This document shows, in pieces, positions 41,724-50,269 of a DNA stretch of 64,000 bases (positions are counted from its first letter, which is position 1; every line of letters begins with the position of its first letter). A program made the translations under genes and the position numbers. The stretch is from the NCBI GenBank assembly GCA_965366625.1, contig CBDUGP010000025.1, positions 1-64,000 on the forward strand, read 5' to 3'. The notes below the pieces were generated by a model. The model had not been told where the DNA came from. It did no database searches and was given only the letters and a program-made list of their open reading frames with translations. The DNA comes from JAUIJL01 sp965366625. GTDB lineage: Bacteria > Acidobacteriota > Thermoanaerobaculia > Multivoradales > J023.

Positions 41724-44183
41724 ATGGATTTGACTATCCGAGCTTTTGCTCGACATGTGTTGTGGGCGGTCGTCTTGTGGGCGGTCGTTTTGTGGATGCC
41801 GCTGCTCGGGCCGCCGCCCTGCTCAGCTGCTCAAGATGCTCAGGATGTGCCCGAGGTGGTGCGTCGCCTTTTGGAAGAGGGTAGCCGACACCTGCGCCAG
41901 AATCGCTTGGATAGCGCCGTCGAGGTGTTTGAGGAGGCTCGGCGCTTAGGGCCGGAAACGGTTCAGGTCTACCTCGACCTGGGGGCGGCCCTGGCCCGCA
42001 AAGGGGATATGGCGGGCGCGAAAGAGGCCTTTGAAGCGGGCCTGAGCGTGGAGGCTACGAATCGCGATTTGCTCTATAACGCGGCGGTGGTGTGCTTGCG
42101 CTTGGACGAGTCGGCGAGCGCCGTTGCCCATATGACCACCGCGTTGGAAGCCAACGGCGAAAGCGCCGACCTCTTGCAGGTCAAAGCCGGAGGACTAGCA
42201 CGGCTAGAGCGTCACGAAGAGGCTTTGGCCGCGCTCAGGAGCGCGGAGCGTCTGGAGCCCAAGTCCGCCCGAATTCAATTTGCCTTGGGCAACCAATTGC
42301 ACCGGTTGGCGCGGCTCGACGAGGCCGTGGTTGCGTTCGAGCAAGCCGCGAAGCTCGATCCCGAGCAGACGCGAGCGCTATACAACCTCGGCGCGGTTTG
42401 GGTCGAGATGGGACGTTATCCCGACGCCAAGAAAGCCTACGAGAAGGCCTTGAAGCCACTCAGCGAAGCGTTGGCCCAGGGGCAGCAAATCGATCCCATT
42501 CACGCCGTGGCCTACTCCAACCTCGGTGCCGCCTATTCCCAGCTGGAGGATTGGAATCGGGCGGCTGAAGCCTATGAGATCGCCTCCAAGGTCGATCCCG
42601 CCCTGGCCGAGGCACAGCTCAATCTGGGCTTTGCCTACTTCCAGCTGAAGAAGTGGAAGAAGGCGGCCGTGGCCTATGAGCAAGCCGTTGAACTCGACGA
42701 GAATCTGTCTCTGGCTTATGTGCAATTGGGTGAAATCCGGCACCGAGAAGGGAAATGTGATCAAGCGGTCGATTGGTTCGAAAGGGGTCTGCCGAGGCTC
42801 CAGGCGGACGACCGTATGCGTGCCATGGAAGGTTTGGCTCGCTGTTACACGGACTTGGGTCGAGTGGCCGACGCCGAGCAAGTCTTCCGCCGAGTGTTGG
42901 CGGAGGCTCCCTCGGACCCCAAGGTGCTGAAGGATTTCGGCTCTGTGCTTCGCCGTCGTGGTCGGATCGACGAGGCGCGTCGGGCCTTAGCCAAGAGCCT
43001 GGAGCTCCGCCCCGACGATCTGCCGACCCAATTGGAAGCGTTGGCGGTTGAAGAGGCGCGTGCCGACGAGCAGGCTCAGCATCGGCTGCTCCAGGCGATC
43101 ACGGATTCACACGGGGAACGTCCGAATCTTTGGCCGGTGCGCCGAAACCTGGCGTTGAAACATCTGAAGGCCGAGCGATGGGCTGATGCCCGGCGGGAAT
43201 TGGATGCGTTGGCCGCCAACGCCCAGCTTCCGGCGGACCAGCGACCCTGGGTCGAGACGGCCCTGGCCTTAATTTCCTGGTCGGCGGGAGCGGGTGCGCG
43301 TGAAGCCGTGGGCGAGTCGACGCCAGGGTCCGCCGCCGTGGCCTTAGCCGAGCGTGGCGAGCCGACGGAAGCCCTCACTCAACTCGATTTGTTGCCGCCG
43401 GGCCCGGAGGTCGACGGCTTGAAGGGCGTGCTCGCCTGGAGCATGGGTCGAGGAGAGGAAGCCCGCTCTTGGTTGCAGGCAGCCGAGAATACGAGCGTAG
43501 ACGGCCCCCTCCTACAGATTGCTTTGGCGAGCTTGGAGCTTGATCTAAACACTTCGAGCCCTGGAGCCCAGGCGCTCGACCGCTTGCAAGGGGTGCGGGA
43601 AGGCTGCGAAATGTCAGGGGACAGCTCATCTTCGGTCGGTCGTCGATCGGGCGTATGGGTGGTCCGGCAAGCGCCGACCCCAGAGCTTTGTGCTTATGCG
43701 GCCTCCCTGTTGCGGCGAGCCCTGCTCGGCGACGGGCTGGCTCTGCTGAAGCGAAATCCCGGCCGAGCCTTGGCTCGAGCACGCGCAGTTTTGGGCGACA
43801 AGTCTGCCGACGAATCCCAATCGGCCTTGGCTTCGTTCATCGAAGGCTCAGCGCTTTTGGCCCGGGGCGAGGCCCGGCAGGCGCTCGCGCCTCTCCAACT
43901 GGCTTTGACCCGGGCGCCGTCGGCGCGATGGTCGAGTTCGGCGCTCAACAACCTGGGGATGGCGTGGAGTCGGGCGGGCAACCTCGCCGAGGCCGAGAAA
44001 AATTTGCGCGCCGCGGGCCGGGGCTCCACCGAGGCGATTTTGAATTTGGCGATTTTGCTACACGATCAAAAGAACGATCCTCAAGCTGCCTTGGCGTTGT
44101 ACGAGACGTACCTGCAAAGAGGTGGCACCCGTCGGCAAGAAGTCCAGGTTTGGGTGGACCGACTGCGGGAGCTCTACCCATGA
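41724..44183 (+). CDS. Exported TPR protein
   Basis: Protein of 819 residues. The signal peptide (HVLWAVVLWAVVLWMPLLGPPPCSAAQ) contains a 15-bp tandem duplication encoding AVVLW. The mature part is almost entirely TPR units, e.g. NRLDSAVEVFEEARRLGPETVQVYLDLGAALARKGDM, WNRAAEAYEIASKVDPALAEAQLNLGFAYFQLKKWKKAAVAYEQAVELD. A periplasmic scaffold, probably for the receptor and binding protein in the same operon. Its TGA overlaps the ATG of the next gene (ATGA). TTG 41730 behind the same GGAG is an alternative start. Confidence 0.9.
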   Translation: MDLTIRAFARHVLWAVVLWAVVLWMPLLGPPPCSAAQDAQDVPEVVRRLLEEGSRHLRQNRLDSAVEVFEEARRLGPETVQVYLDLGAALARKGDMAGAKEAFEAGLSVEATNRDLLYNAAVVCLRLDESASAVAHMTTALEANGESADLLQVKAGGLARLERHEEALAALRSAERLEPKSARIQFALGNQLHRLARLDEAVVAFEQAAKLDPEQTRALYNLGAVWVEMGRYPDAKKAYEKALKPLSEALAQGQQIDPIHAVAYSNLGAAYSQLEDWNRAAEAYEIASKVDPALAEAQLNLGFAYFQLKKWKKAAVAYEQAVELDENLSLAYVQLGEIRHREGKCDQAVDWFERGLPRLQADDRMRAMEGLARCYTDLGRVADAEQVFRRVLAEAPSDPKVLKDFGSVLRRRGRIDEARRALAKSLELRPDDLPTQLEALAVEEARADEQAQHRLLQAITDSHGERPNLWPVRRNLALKHLKAERWADARRELDALAANAQLPADQRPWVETALALISWSAGAGAREAVGESTPGSAAVALAERGEPTEALTQLDLLPPGPEVDGLKGVLAWSMGRGEEARSWLQAAENTSVDGPLLQIALASLELDLNTSSPGAQALDRLQGVREGCEMSGDSSSSVGRRSGVWVVRQAPTPELCAYAASLLRRALLGDGLALLKRNPGRALARARAVLGDKSADESQSALASFIEGSALLARGEARQALAPLQLALTRAPSARWSSSALNNLGMAWSRAGNLAEAEKNLRAAGRGSTEAILNLAILLHDQKNDPQAALALYETYLQRGGTRRQEVQVWVDRLRELYP

Positions 44184-45178
44184 CCTCGTCGATATTTTTG
44201 TGGAGAATTTCGAGAATCTTAGCGGCCATGTTGACGGCGTCCGTGATCTGGATGCCTGCGGCCTCAGCCGAGCGGTTCGCGGTTCACCTGCCTTCACACC
44301 GGGCCGAGAGTGCCGGTCGGTTGGCCACCGGCCTCGATCAGCTGACCACGCGACTAGAACAGGCCCTCGGCGGTATGGAGTTACAGGTCGAGATCTTTCG
44401 CAAGCAGGAAGACTTGGACGAATTTCTCCGCCGTAGTCCGGACGTCATTTTGGTTTTGAGCGAGGAGTCATTCCTGAGCGGCTCGCCGATTGAGCTGGAA
44501 CCTGTCGGGCGATTTGTGCTCAGTGGTGTCGGGAGCTACCGACGGGTGGTGGTGGTGCCGGCCCCATCGTCAGCCAGGCGTCTCGCCGACCTGAGGGGGC
44601 AAGAGCTGACGGTGGTGCGCACCGCCGCCAGTCTCGATCACTTGGCATCGTCGGTTTTCGCCGACGAACTCGATCCGAAATCGTATTTTTCTTCCCTGCG
44701 GCAGGTGGTCGACGATTCTGAGGCGGTGACCGACGTGCTTTTTGGTCAGGCCACCGCGGCATTGGTCGCCGAGCATTGCCCGCTGTTACAAAGTAATCTC
44801 GACTCGAAGCTCAGGGTAATCTATCGGGGTAACCCCATATCCTTGCCGCTGATTTCGGTTCGAGCCGACTTGCTCGACGAATCGAAACGCCAGAGTCTGA
44901 GCTCGGCTTTGGCCCAAATGACCCTGGCCAATGCGGGCTCCATGTTGAGTCACTTAGGTTTTGAGGGTTTTGAGGGTTTTGAACCTGTTCGAGGTACCGG
45001 TTCCCGCGTCGGGTCCTCTGCCGGGGCGGGACGGACGATGGATCTTGCTCTAGATGTCGAGTGGGTTGAGGAAGGGCCCCGGCCGGTGCTACCGGACCGC
45101 TTGCCGCTGCCGTATATCATCGCGCTGCCGGACCTGACGCCCATCGCAGAGGCGATCCTCGGAGAACAGGAGCCGTGA
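44180..45178 (+). CDS. PhnD-like periplasmic phosphate/phosphonate-binding protein
   Basis: Protein of 332 residues with a signal peptide (RISRILAAMLTASVIWMPAASA). It follows the PF12974-type PBP2 pattern: LEQALGGMELQVEIFRKQEDLDEFLRR, SYRRVVVVPAPSSARRLADLRGQELTVV, YFSSLRQVVDDSEAVTDVLFGQATAALV and IYRGNPISLPLISVRADLLDESKRQSL. These bind phosphonate-like or other small ligands. No ABC permease or ATPase gene is nearby, so it probably serves signalling. A longer in-frame ORF from 43655 lies out of phase within the TPR gene and is not used. A 9-bp repeat encodes GFEGFEGFE at 44957-44983. Confidence 0.85.
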   Translation: MTSSIFLWRISRILAAMLTASVIWMPAASAERFAVHLPSHRAESAGRLATGLDQLTTRLEQALGGMELQVEIFRKQEDLDEFLRRSPDVILVLSEESFLSGSPIELEPVGRFVLSGVGSYRRVVVVPAPSSARRLADLRGQELTVVRTAASLDHLASSVFADELDPKSYFSSLRQVVDDSEAVTDVLFGQATAALVAEHCPLLQSNLDSKLRVIYRGNPISLPLISVRADLLDESKRQSLSSALAQMTLANAGSMLSHLGFEGFEGFEPVRGTGSRVGSSAGAGRTMDLALDVEWVEEGPRPVLPDRLPLPYIIALPDLTPIAEAILGEQEP

Positions 45179-45204
45179 GGCGTTACCACCACAGGAAGTG
45201 AGAG

Positions 45205-46671
45205 ATGCAGACAATTCTCTTGGTCGAAGACAACGAGATGAATCGCGATTTGATTTCCCGGCGCCTCAAACGCCGGGGATTTGAGGTCGTCTCCGCAACG
45301 GATGGTGCGGCGGGGGTGGAAACTGCCTCGCGAGTGGTTCCAGATCTGATCCTGATGGATATCGGCTTACCGATCCTCGACGGTTATGAAGCGACCCGTC
45401 TGATCAAAGGGGACCCTAAAACCGAAGCCGTTCCGATCATCGGCTTGTCGGCCCACGCGATGTCGGGGGACGCGGAAAAGGCGTTGCAAGCAGGGTGTGA
45501 CGACTACGATACGAAACCGATCGATTGGCCGAGGTTGCTGGCCAAGATGCAGAAGCTGTTGGAGCAAGCGGCCAAGGCCTCGGCGGAGTCTGCACGCGCG
45601 TCGGAAGAGGTGGCTTCCGGGCCTATGGGCACCAGCGGTGGGCATCTTCTGGTGATTGACGATACTCCCCTCCATTTGGAGATGCTCTCGGGGCGTTTGA
45701 GCCGGCTTGGATATTCGTTCACGTTGGCCAAGAGTGCCGAGGAAGCCTTCGAGGCGATCGCCGGTCAAACCTATGATTTGGCGCTCGTAGACGTGGGTCT
45801 GGAATTTCAGGGCAAACCTCTATGGCAGGGGTTGAAGCAACACCCTCGAGGCCGAGATCTCGGCTATTTGATGCTCTGCCCCATCGACTCGGTGTCGGAA
45901 GCCGTGGCGAGCTTGAGCGAAGGGGCCGACGAGGTGCTGTCGCAGCCGTTTCGGGCGGAAGAGCTGAAGCACCGACTCCAGTCGATCCTCTTCCAACGGA
46001 CTTCTGGAAGTAAGCTCGAGTCGCTGCGCGAGAATTTGGAGCGAGAGCGTCGCCGGACGGAATATTTGATGCGCTCTTGGCTGCCCCAACCCATGCTCGA
46101 AGAGCTGCGCAGCAGCCGGCGTTTGCCACCCAAGGAGTATCCCGAGGTGGCGGTGGTCTCATGGGATACGGTGAGCTTCAGACAGCTTGCCCGAGCCGGC
46201 TCGGGCTCGGTTTCCTGCCTCTCCAATCTGCAGCGCCTGTTGGTGGCGTTTGAAGACTTTGCCGAGAACAACCATCTGCAGCTGATTTCAATCGACCAAC
46301 ATCGGGTGTTGGCGGCCGCCGGTGAATTTACGGGCGCTGGGGATCCGGCTTCTGCCGCGGCAACTTGTGCTCAGCAGATGCTGCACCACGCCGGTGAGAT
46401 CGAAAGCGAACTCGGCTTGCGGGTCGGCATCCATCTCGGACCGGCTGTGCTCGGCGTGCTCGGCAGACGGGGTTGTCGATTGGGGATTTGGGGGCCCGCG
46501 GTGGAAATAGCCGAGCGCCTGCGCCAGAGGATCTCCAGCTCAGGAGCACAGGGCTCGTCGAGAATTCTCGTGTCTGAAGCGTTGTGGGGCCGCCTGGGAG
46601 GGCGAATCGCCGGCACCCAGGTGGCGGGTGCAGATGCAGGCCAAGAGTCCTGCTTTCAGCTGCAGGCCTGA
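45205..46671 (+). CDS. REC-REC-cyclase-like signalling protein
   Basis: Protein of 488 residues, cytosolic. REC1 (1-120) has VEDN, Asp in LILMDIGLPILDG and Lys in DTKPID, so it can be phosphorylated. REC2 (about 145-270) keeps VIDD and LALVDVG but has Gln where the Lys belongs (LSQPF). The C-terminal 170 residues look like a degenerate class III nucleotide cyclase (EVAVVSWDTVSFRQLA, LGLRVGIHLGPAVLGVLGRRGCRLGIWGPAVEIAERL), with GPAVEIAERL where GDxVNxAARL is typical, so catalysis is doubtful. Last gene of the receptor operon; likely output or adaptor of the hybrid kinase. Confidence 0.88.
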   Translation: MQTILLVEDNEMNRDLISRRLKRRGFEVVSATDGAAGVETASRVVPDLILMDIGLPILDGYEATRLIKGDPKTEAVPIIGLSAHAMSGDAEKALQAGCDDYDTKPIDWPRLLAKMQKLLEQAAKASAESARASEEVASGPMGTSGGHLLVIDDTPLHLEMLSGRLSRLGYSFTLAKSAEEAFEAIAGQTYDLALVDVGLEFQGKPLWQGLKQHPRGRDLGYLMLCPIDSVSEAVASLSEGADEVLSQPFRAEELKHRLQSILFQRTSGSKLESLRENLERERRRTEYLMRSWLPQPMLEELRSSRRLPPKEYPEVAVVSWDTVSFRQLARAGSGSVSCLSNLQRLLVAFEDFAENNHLQLISIDQHRVLAAAGEFTGAGDPASAAATCAQQMLHHAGEIESELGLRVGIHLGPAVLGVLGRRGCRLGIWGPAVEIAERLRQRISSSGAQGSSRILVSEALWGRLGGRIAGTQVAGADAGQESCFQLQA

Positions 46672-46693
46672 GATCGGGGGCTTTAGCCGTCTG

Positions 46694-48175
46694 CTAGGTC
46701 CAGGGGTCTCCAAGGCGTGTAGGTGCGAAAATCGGTAGTGGCGGATGCTCGACTCGACAAGGTGGTGGATCCAGCAAATCGCTGAAATCGAAGCTCAACC
46801 GAGAGGTGCTCCGCTGATCCATGCGTTGGGTCGCATCTTCAACTCCTGCGGATGGAGGCGACGCGGTTTCGATCACCTCGTGCCGTAGATGGATACCGCT
46901 GGATTCAATGGCTTCTATCAGCCGTGCGGCCAGCTCACCAGCGGTCGGTCGTTCCTTCGGATCCTTCTTCAGAGTCGACATGACCACCGCTTCCAATTGC
47001 ACCGGAATCGTTGGTAAGTGCTCTCTGAGCATGGTCGGTGAGGCGGTGAGGTGTTGCACGGCGATGGCCATGGCATCATTGCCGGGCACCTTGAACGGCA
47101 GCGAGCCGGCGAGCATCTGGTAGAGCATGACGCCGAGAGAGTAGACGTCGGACCGGCCGCCGTAGGTGTGGCCGTGAAGCCGCTCGGGCGACATGTAGGC
47201 GGGAGTGCCGAGGATGCCTTCGTCCAAGGTCAGATTGCGGTCACCGGCGGATTCACCAACAAGCTTTGCAATGCCGAAATCGAGAACTTTGACCGTTTCC
47301 CCGCGTCGGGTTTGGTGCAGGAAAATATTGGCCGGTTTGATGTCTCGGTGCACGATGCCGAGGTTGTCGGCCTCAGACAACACCTCGCAAATCGGCAAAA
47401 TAATCTCCAAAGCACGATTGGGGGCAAGCCGACTTTGTTGCTTCAACAATCCGTCGAGAGATTGACCGGAGAGCAGCTCCATCACCAGAATCGCTAGGCC
47501 ATGGGCCACGGTGAAGTCCATCACCGAAACCGCGTGTGGGTGTTGCAATCGCATGGCTGAAGCGCCTTCGCGTTGGAAACGGAGCAAGTCTTCCTCGTCC
47601 GTATCGTCAACCGCGGTCTTCAGCACCTTGAGCGCCACGGGTTCTTGGAAGGAAAGATGGGTGGCGCGAAAGACTGAGCCGAAGTTGCCCGAGCCGATCT
47701 CCTCTTCGAGGCGGTATTTTTCGCCCAACACCAAACCCGGTTTCAGCTCTCCAAGGCTCAGTCTCCGACTTTCAGAGGCCGGAGCCGTGGCGGACTCTCG
47801 GGCTTTTAGGTGAGAGTGGATCCTGGCGAGCAGGACGGGGAAGTCGATCGGTTTGGTGACATAGTCGTTGGCGCCTAAATCCAGGGCGCTGACGATGTCT
47901 TCGCTTTGATCCTTGGCGGTGGCCATGATGATCGGCAGTTGGAGCTGAGATTTCTCCTTGCGCACTAGGCGCAAGACCTCAGTGCCGGAAATGCCCGGCA
48001 TCATTACGTCGAGCACGATCAGGTCCGGACTTGCTTCTTCCAACATCTCCAGGGCCCGGCTGCCGTTGTCGGCCACAGAGACCCGATAACCGGAGCGCTC
48101 CAACCTACGGCTGATCAGATCCCGGTTGTTGGGGTTGTCATCGACAACTAAAATATGTGGTTTCGATTGGCTCAT
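46694..48175 (-). CDS. Receiver domain fused to a Ser/Thr protein kinase
   Basis: Protein of 493 residues. REC (1-125): VVDDN, LIVLDVMMPGISG, DYVTKPIDF, complete. Hanks kinase (about 155-420): GSGNFGSVF, VALKVLK, HRDIKPANIF, DFGIAK and GTPAYMSPERL, complete. A Pro/Ser tail follows; no transmembrane helix. This links two-component phosphorylation to Ser/Thr phosphorylation. It is divergent from the sigma-54 activator (36 bp between starts) and convergent with the REC-REC protein, which may share its histidine kinase. Confidence 0.94.
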   Translation of the reverse strand: MSQSKPHILVVDDNPNNRDLISRRLERSGYRVSVADNGSRALEMLEEASPDLIVLDVMMPGISGTEVLRLVRKEKSQLQLPIIMATAKDQSEDIVSALDLGANDYVTKPIDFPVLLARIHSHLKARESATAPASESRRLSLGELKPGLVLGEKYRLEEEIGSGNFGSVFRATHLSFQEPVALKVLKTAVDDTDEEDLLRFQREGASAMRLQHPHAVSVMDFTVAHGLAILVMELLSGQSLDGLLKQQSRLAPNRALEIILPICEVLSEADNLGIVHRDIKPANIFLHQTRRGETVKVLDFGIAKLVGESAGDRNLTLDEGILGTPAYMSPERLHGHTYGGRSDVYSLGVMLYQMLAGSLPFKVPGNDAMAIAVQHLTASPTMLREHLPTIPVQLEAVVMSTLKKDPKERPTAGELAARLIEAIESSGIHLRHEVIETASPPSAGVEDATQRMDQRSTSRLSFDFSDLLDPPPCRVEHPPLPIFAPTRLGDPWT

Positions 48176-48211
48176 GCTGGATCGTTAGAATATCACCGTT
48201 AGAATGTCCCA

Positions 48212-49696
48212 GTGATGATAGCCCGTACAGCGGATCTGGCCGAGAAAAGGCGCATCCTCCAATTGGAGACGCTCTACGATTTAGCGTTGGCTCTGCACGC
48301 GGATCGTCCGGAAGCGGAGTTGGTTGAGGAGGTCTTACAGCTCGTCTGCACCGTCTTGGATCCCGCCGCCGCTGTGGCCGTCACGCGGGATCCCTTCGGT
48401 GGGGCCAGGGCCGTGGCGTCGGTCGGATGGACCGAGCGCCCCCGAGGTGCCACCCTCTTGACGGACCCGCTGTGGACAGACCTACTTTCCGGAGGCCAGG
48501 CACTCTCCCGGCAAACGGGAACCCTGGGCGGTCGCCCCTTCACCGAGCTGTTGGCGACACCCTTGGCCTATCGCGGCGTATTTCTCGGTTATCTAGCCCT
48601 GCTCGATAAGGAATCCCGAGGCTCCGAGACCGACGGGGATCAAGGTTTTTCCAAGGAAGATCGTAGATTTCTAGATTCCGTCGCGGCTCTGGCCGGCGTA
48701 GCCCTCGACAGTGCTCGGCAATTCGAGGCTCTGGTGACCCAGCGGGAGCGCCTCGAGGAGGAGAATAAAGCCCTCAAGGGGCGCTTGGTGGAGGAACTCA
48801 CCGATCATCGCATCATCGCCCACGCCCCGCCCATGCGCCGGGTTCTGGAGGTGGTTGAGCGCATCGCGCCGCGCAATGTGAATATCTTGATTCGTGGGGA
48901 AAGCGGCACCGGCAAGGAAATGGTCGCAAAGCTGATCCACTCCCTGTCCGGGCGCCAAGGTGCGCTGGTCGCCATCAACTGCGCGGCGATGCCCGAGTCT
49001 TTGCTCGAAAGCGAGCTCTTCGGCATCGAAGGCGGAGTGGCCACGGGGGTTCAAGCCCGGCGGGGAAAGTTCGAGCTGGCGGATGGCGGCACCCTCTTTC
49101 TCGACGAGATAGGTGACATGGATTTGGCGCTCCAGGCCAAGCTCTTGCGGGCTCTGCAAGAGAAAGAGGTCACCCATGTGGGTGGCCAGCATTCGATTCC
49201 GGTCGACGTCAGGGTCGTGGCGGCGACCCATCGCCATGTGGAGCAAGGCATCGAAGACGGAAAATTTCGCGAGGATCTCTACTATCGCCTCAAGGGCGTG
49301 GATATTGAGCTGCCTCCCCTGCGCGAGCGACGTCAAGACATCGCCCTCATGGTGCGTCTATTCGTCGAGGAGTTCTGTCGGCGTGAGGCCATCAGCCCAC
49401 CTAGATTCGCCTCGGAGGCCTTAGCGCTATTGCTCGCTCACGACTTTCCGGGCAATGTCCGGGAGCTTCAGAATCTGGTCGAGGGTGCCGTCTCATTGTC
49501 CGACGGCCAAATCGACGAGCCCTTGATCCGAAGTCTGATCGGCGGGGCTTCGGAGTCTGGACAGGATCCACTCGATTTGATTTCCAACGAGAAAAGGCAC
49601 ATCGAGCGTGTGATGAAGCTCACCGGAGGGAATAAGAGCGCGGCGTCTAGGTTGCTGGGAGTCGATCGGCGGACGTTGCAGCGCAAGGGCTTCTAA
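48212..49696 (+). CDS. Sigma-54-dependent activator, GAF-AAA-Fis
   Basis: Bacterial enhancer-binding protein of 494 residues. GAF-like sensor (about 20-180), a linker helix, AAA+ domain (Walker A IRGESGTGKEM, Walker B GGTLFLDEIGDM, Arg finger region REDLYYRL) and a Fis-type HTH (RVMKLTGGNKSAASRLLGVDRRTLQRKGF). The GAFTGA loop that contacts sigma-54 reads GVATGV (about 275-280), missing the Phe. Variants of this kind exist in some families, so activity is not excluded. No receiver domain; the GAF ligand or kinase partner is unknown. Two dyads and a -24/-12 promoter lie directly downstream. Confidence 0.94.
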   Translation: MMIARTADLAEKRRILQLETLYDLALALHADRPEAELVEEVLQLVCTVLDPAAAVAVTRDPFGGARAVASVGWTERPRGATLLTDPLWTDLLSGGQALSRQTGTLGGRPFTELLATPLAYRGVFLGYLALLDKESRGSETDGDQGFSKEDRRFLDSVAALAGVALDSARQFEALVTQRERLEEENKALKGRLVEELTDHRIIAHAPPMRRVLEVVERIAPRNVNILIRGESGTGKEMVAKLIHSLSGRQGALVAINCAAMPESLLESELFGIEGGVATGVQARRGKFELADGGTLFLDEIGDMDLALQAKLLRALQEKEVTHVGGQHSIPVDVRVVAATHRHVEQGIEDGKFREDLYYRLKGVDIELPPLRERRQDIALMVRLFVEEFCRREAISPPRFASEALALLLAHDFPGNVRELQNLVEGAVSLSDGQIDEPLIRSLIGGASESGQDPLDLISNEKRHIERVMKLTGGNKSAASRLLGVDRRTLQRKGF

Positions 49697-49773
49697 GAGC
49701 ACATGACGGGTGCCTTTAACGCCACTTCGACTCCGCAGGTTCAACAGATCTAGCAGCCGGGCCTGTCATGAGG

Positions 49774-49799
49774 CATTTTGCCGCATGTGCGACAAAATG
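49774..49799. promoter_or_regulatory. Dyad site 1, probable activator-binding sequence
   Basis: CATTTTGCCGCA and TGCGACAAAATG are 12-bp inverted arms with one mismatch and a TG spacer. It lies about 210 bp upstream of the -24 element and shares the TGTCGCA half-site with dyad 2. Position and symmetry suit a Fis-HTH enhancer site. Confidence 0.65.
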
Positions 49800-49866
49800 T
49801 CCCAATTGTGGTTTCAAGGCGCGTATTCAAGGGTTGAGCGGTCGGATGGTCGAGACTGGCAGTGTT

Positions 49867-49885
49867 CTGCGACATTTTGTCGCAG
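49867..49885. promoter_or_regulatory. Dyad site 2, probable activator-binding sequence
   Basis: CTGCGACA-TTT-TGTCGCAG is an 8-bp perfect inverted repeat about 120 bp upstream of the -24 element. It shares its half-site with dyad 1. Confidence 0.7.
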
Positions 49886-49996
49886 TTCGGGTTCTGCCTC
49901 CAGAGCCCTCAGAGGCTCGGATAGGAACTCTGAAAGAATCTTAAGTGTTTTGGAATCAACATTTTGGGAGATTCTTGGACGGCGCTACGGGGAAGT

Positions 49997-50012
49997 TGGC
50001 AGAAGGTTTGCG
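49997..50012 (+). promoter_or_regulatory. Sigma-54 promoter (-24/-12)
   Basis: TGGCAG-AAGGT-TTGCG matches the consensus TGGCAC-N5-TTGCA with exact GG/GC spacing. Transcription would start near 50024, just before the small ORF at 50045. Confidence 0.8.
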
Positions 50013-50044
50013 ATGACCTCTAAAGTAACTTTGAGGAGGCTGTC

Positions 50045-50203
50045 ATGTTAGACTCCGCCCGTAATCGTGTGGAAGCTCTTCCCCGGGTACCTGCCCACTT
50101 ATTGCTGTCCGTCGGAACTTTGTCCAGCTTTGCTTGGTTATTGCTCCAGAACCGCATTCACCCTGTCGTGATCTACCTGCTCCAGGTCTATCTCACCTTC
50201 TAA
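50045..50203 (+). CDS. 52-residue membrane protein under the sigma-54 promoter
   Basis: ATG 50045 is preceded by GAGGAGG at 5 nt spacing, one of the best ribosome binding sites in the window. The 52 residues begin MLDSARNRVEALPRV and contain two hydrophobic stretches, HLLLSVGTLSSFAWLLL and PVVIYLLQVYLTF, separated by QNRIH: a two-helix hairpin with the short loop in the middle. It is the first ORF after the predicted promoter and 66 bp before the RsbW-like gene. No known family recognised; too short for standard ORF cutoffs. Confidence 0.72.
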   Translation: MLDSARNRVEALPRVPAHLLLSVGTLSSFAWLLLQNRIHPVVIYLLQVYLTF

Positions 50204-50269
50204 GAAGCTTCTAGCTGAGGAATCTCATGCTGATGAGAGAGTGACGTTTAGCCGTCGGGTGACTGGACC

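Larger units (their letters stand above)
49697..50044. other. Control region between activator and partner-switching genes
   Basis: 348 bp holding two dyad sites and a -24/-12 element, described separately. A 113-residue plus-strand frame crosses it but has no family match and contains the promoter. Confidence 0.7.

Noticed and set aside
43655..44179. Long upstream extension of the PhnD-like ORF
   Set aside because: It lies out of phase within the TPR gene; ATG 44180 with ATGA coupling and a signal peptide directly after is the better start.
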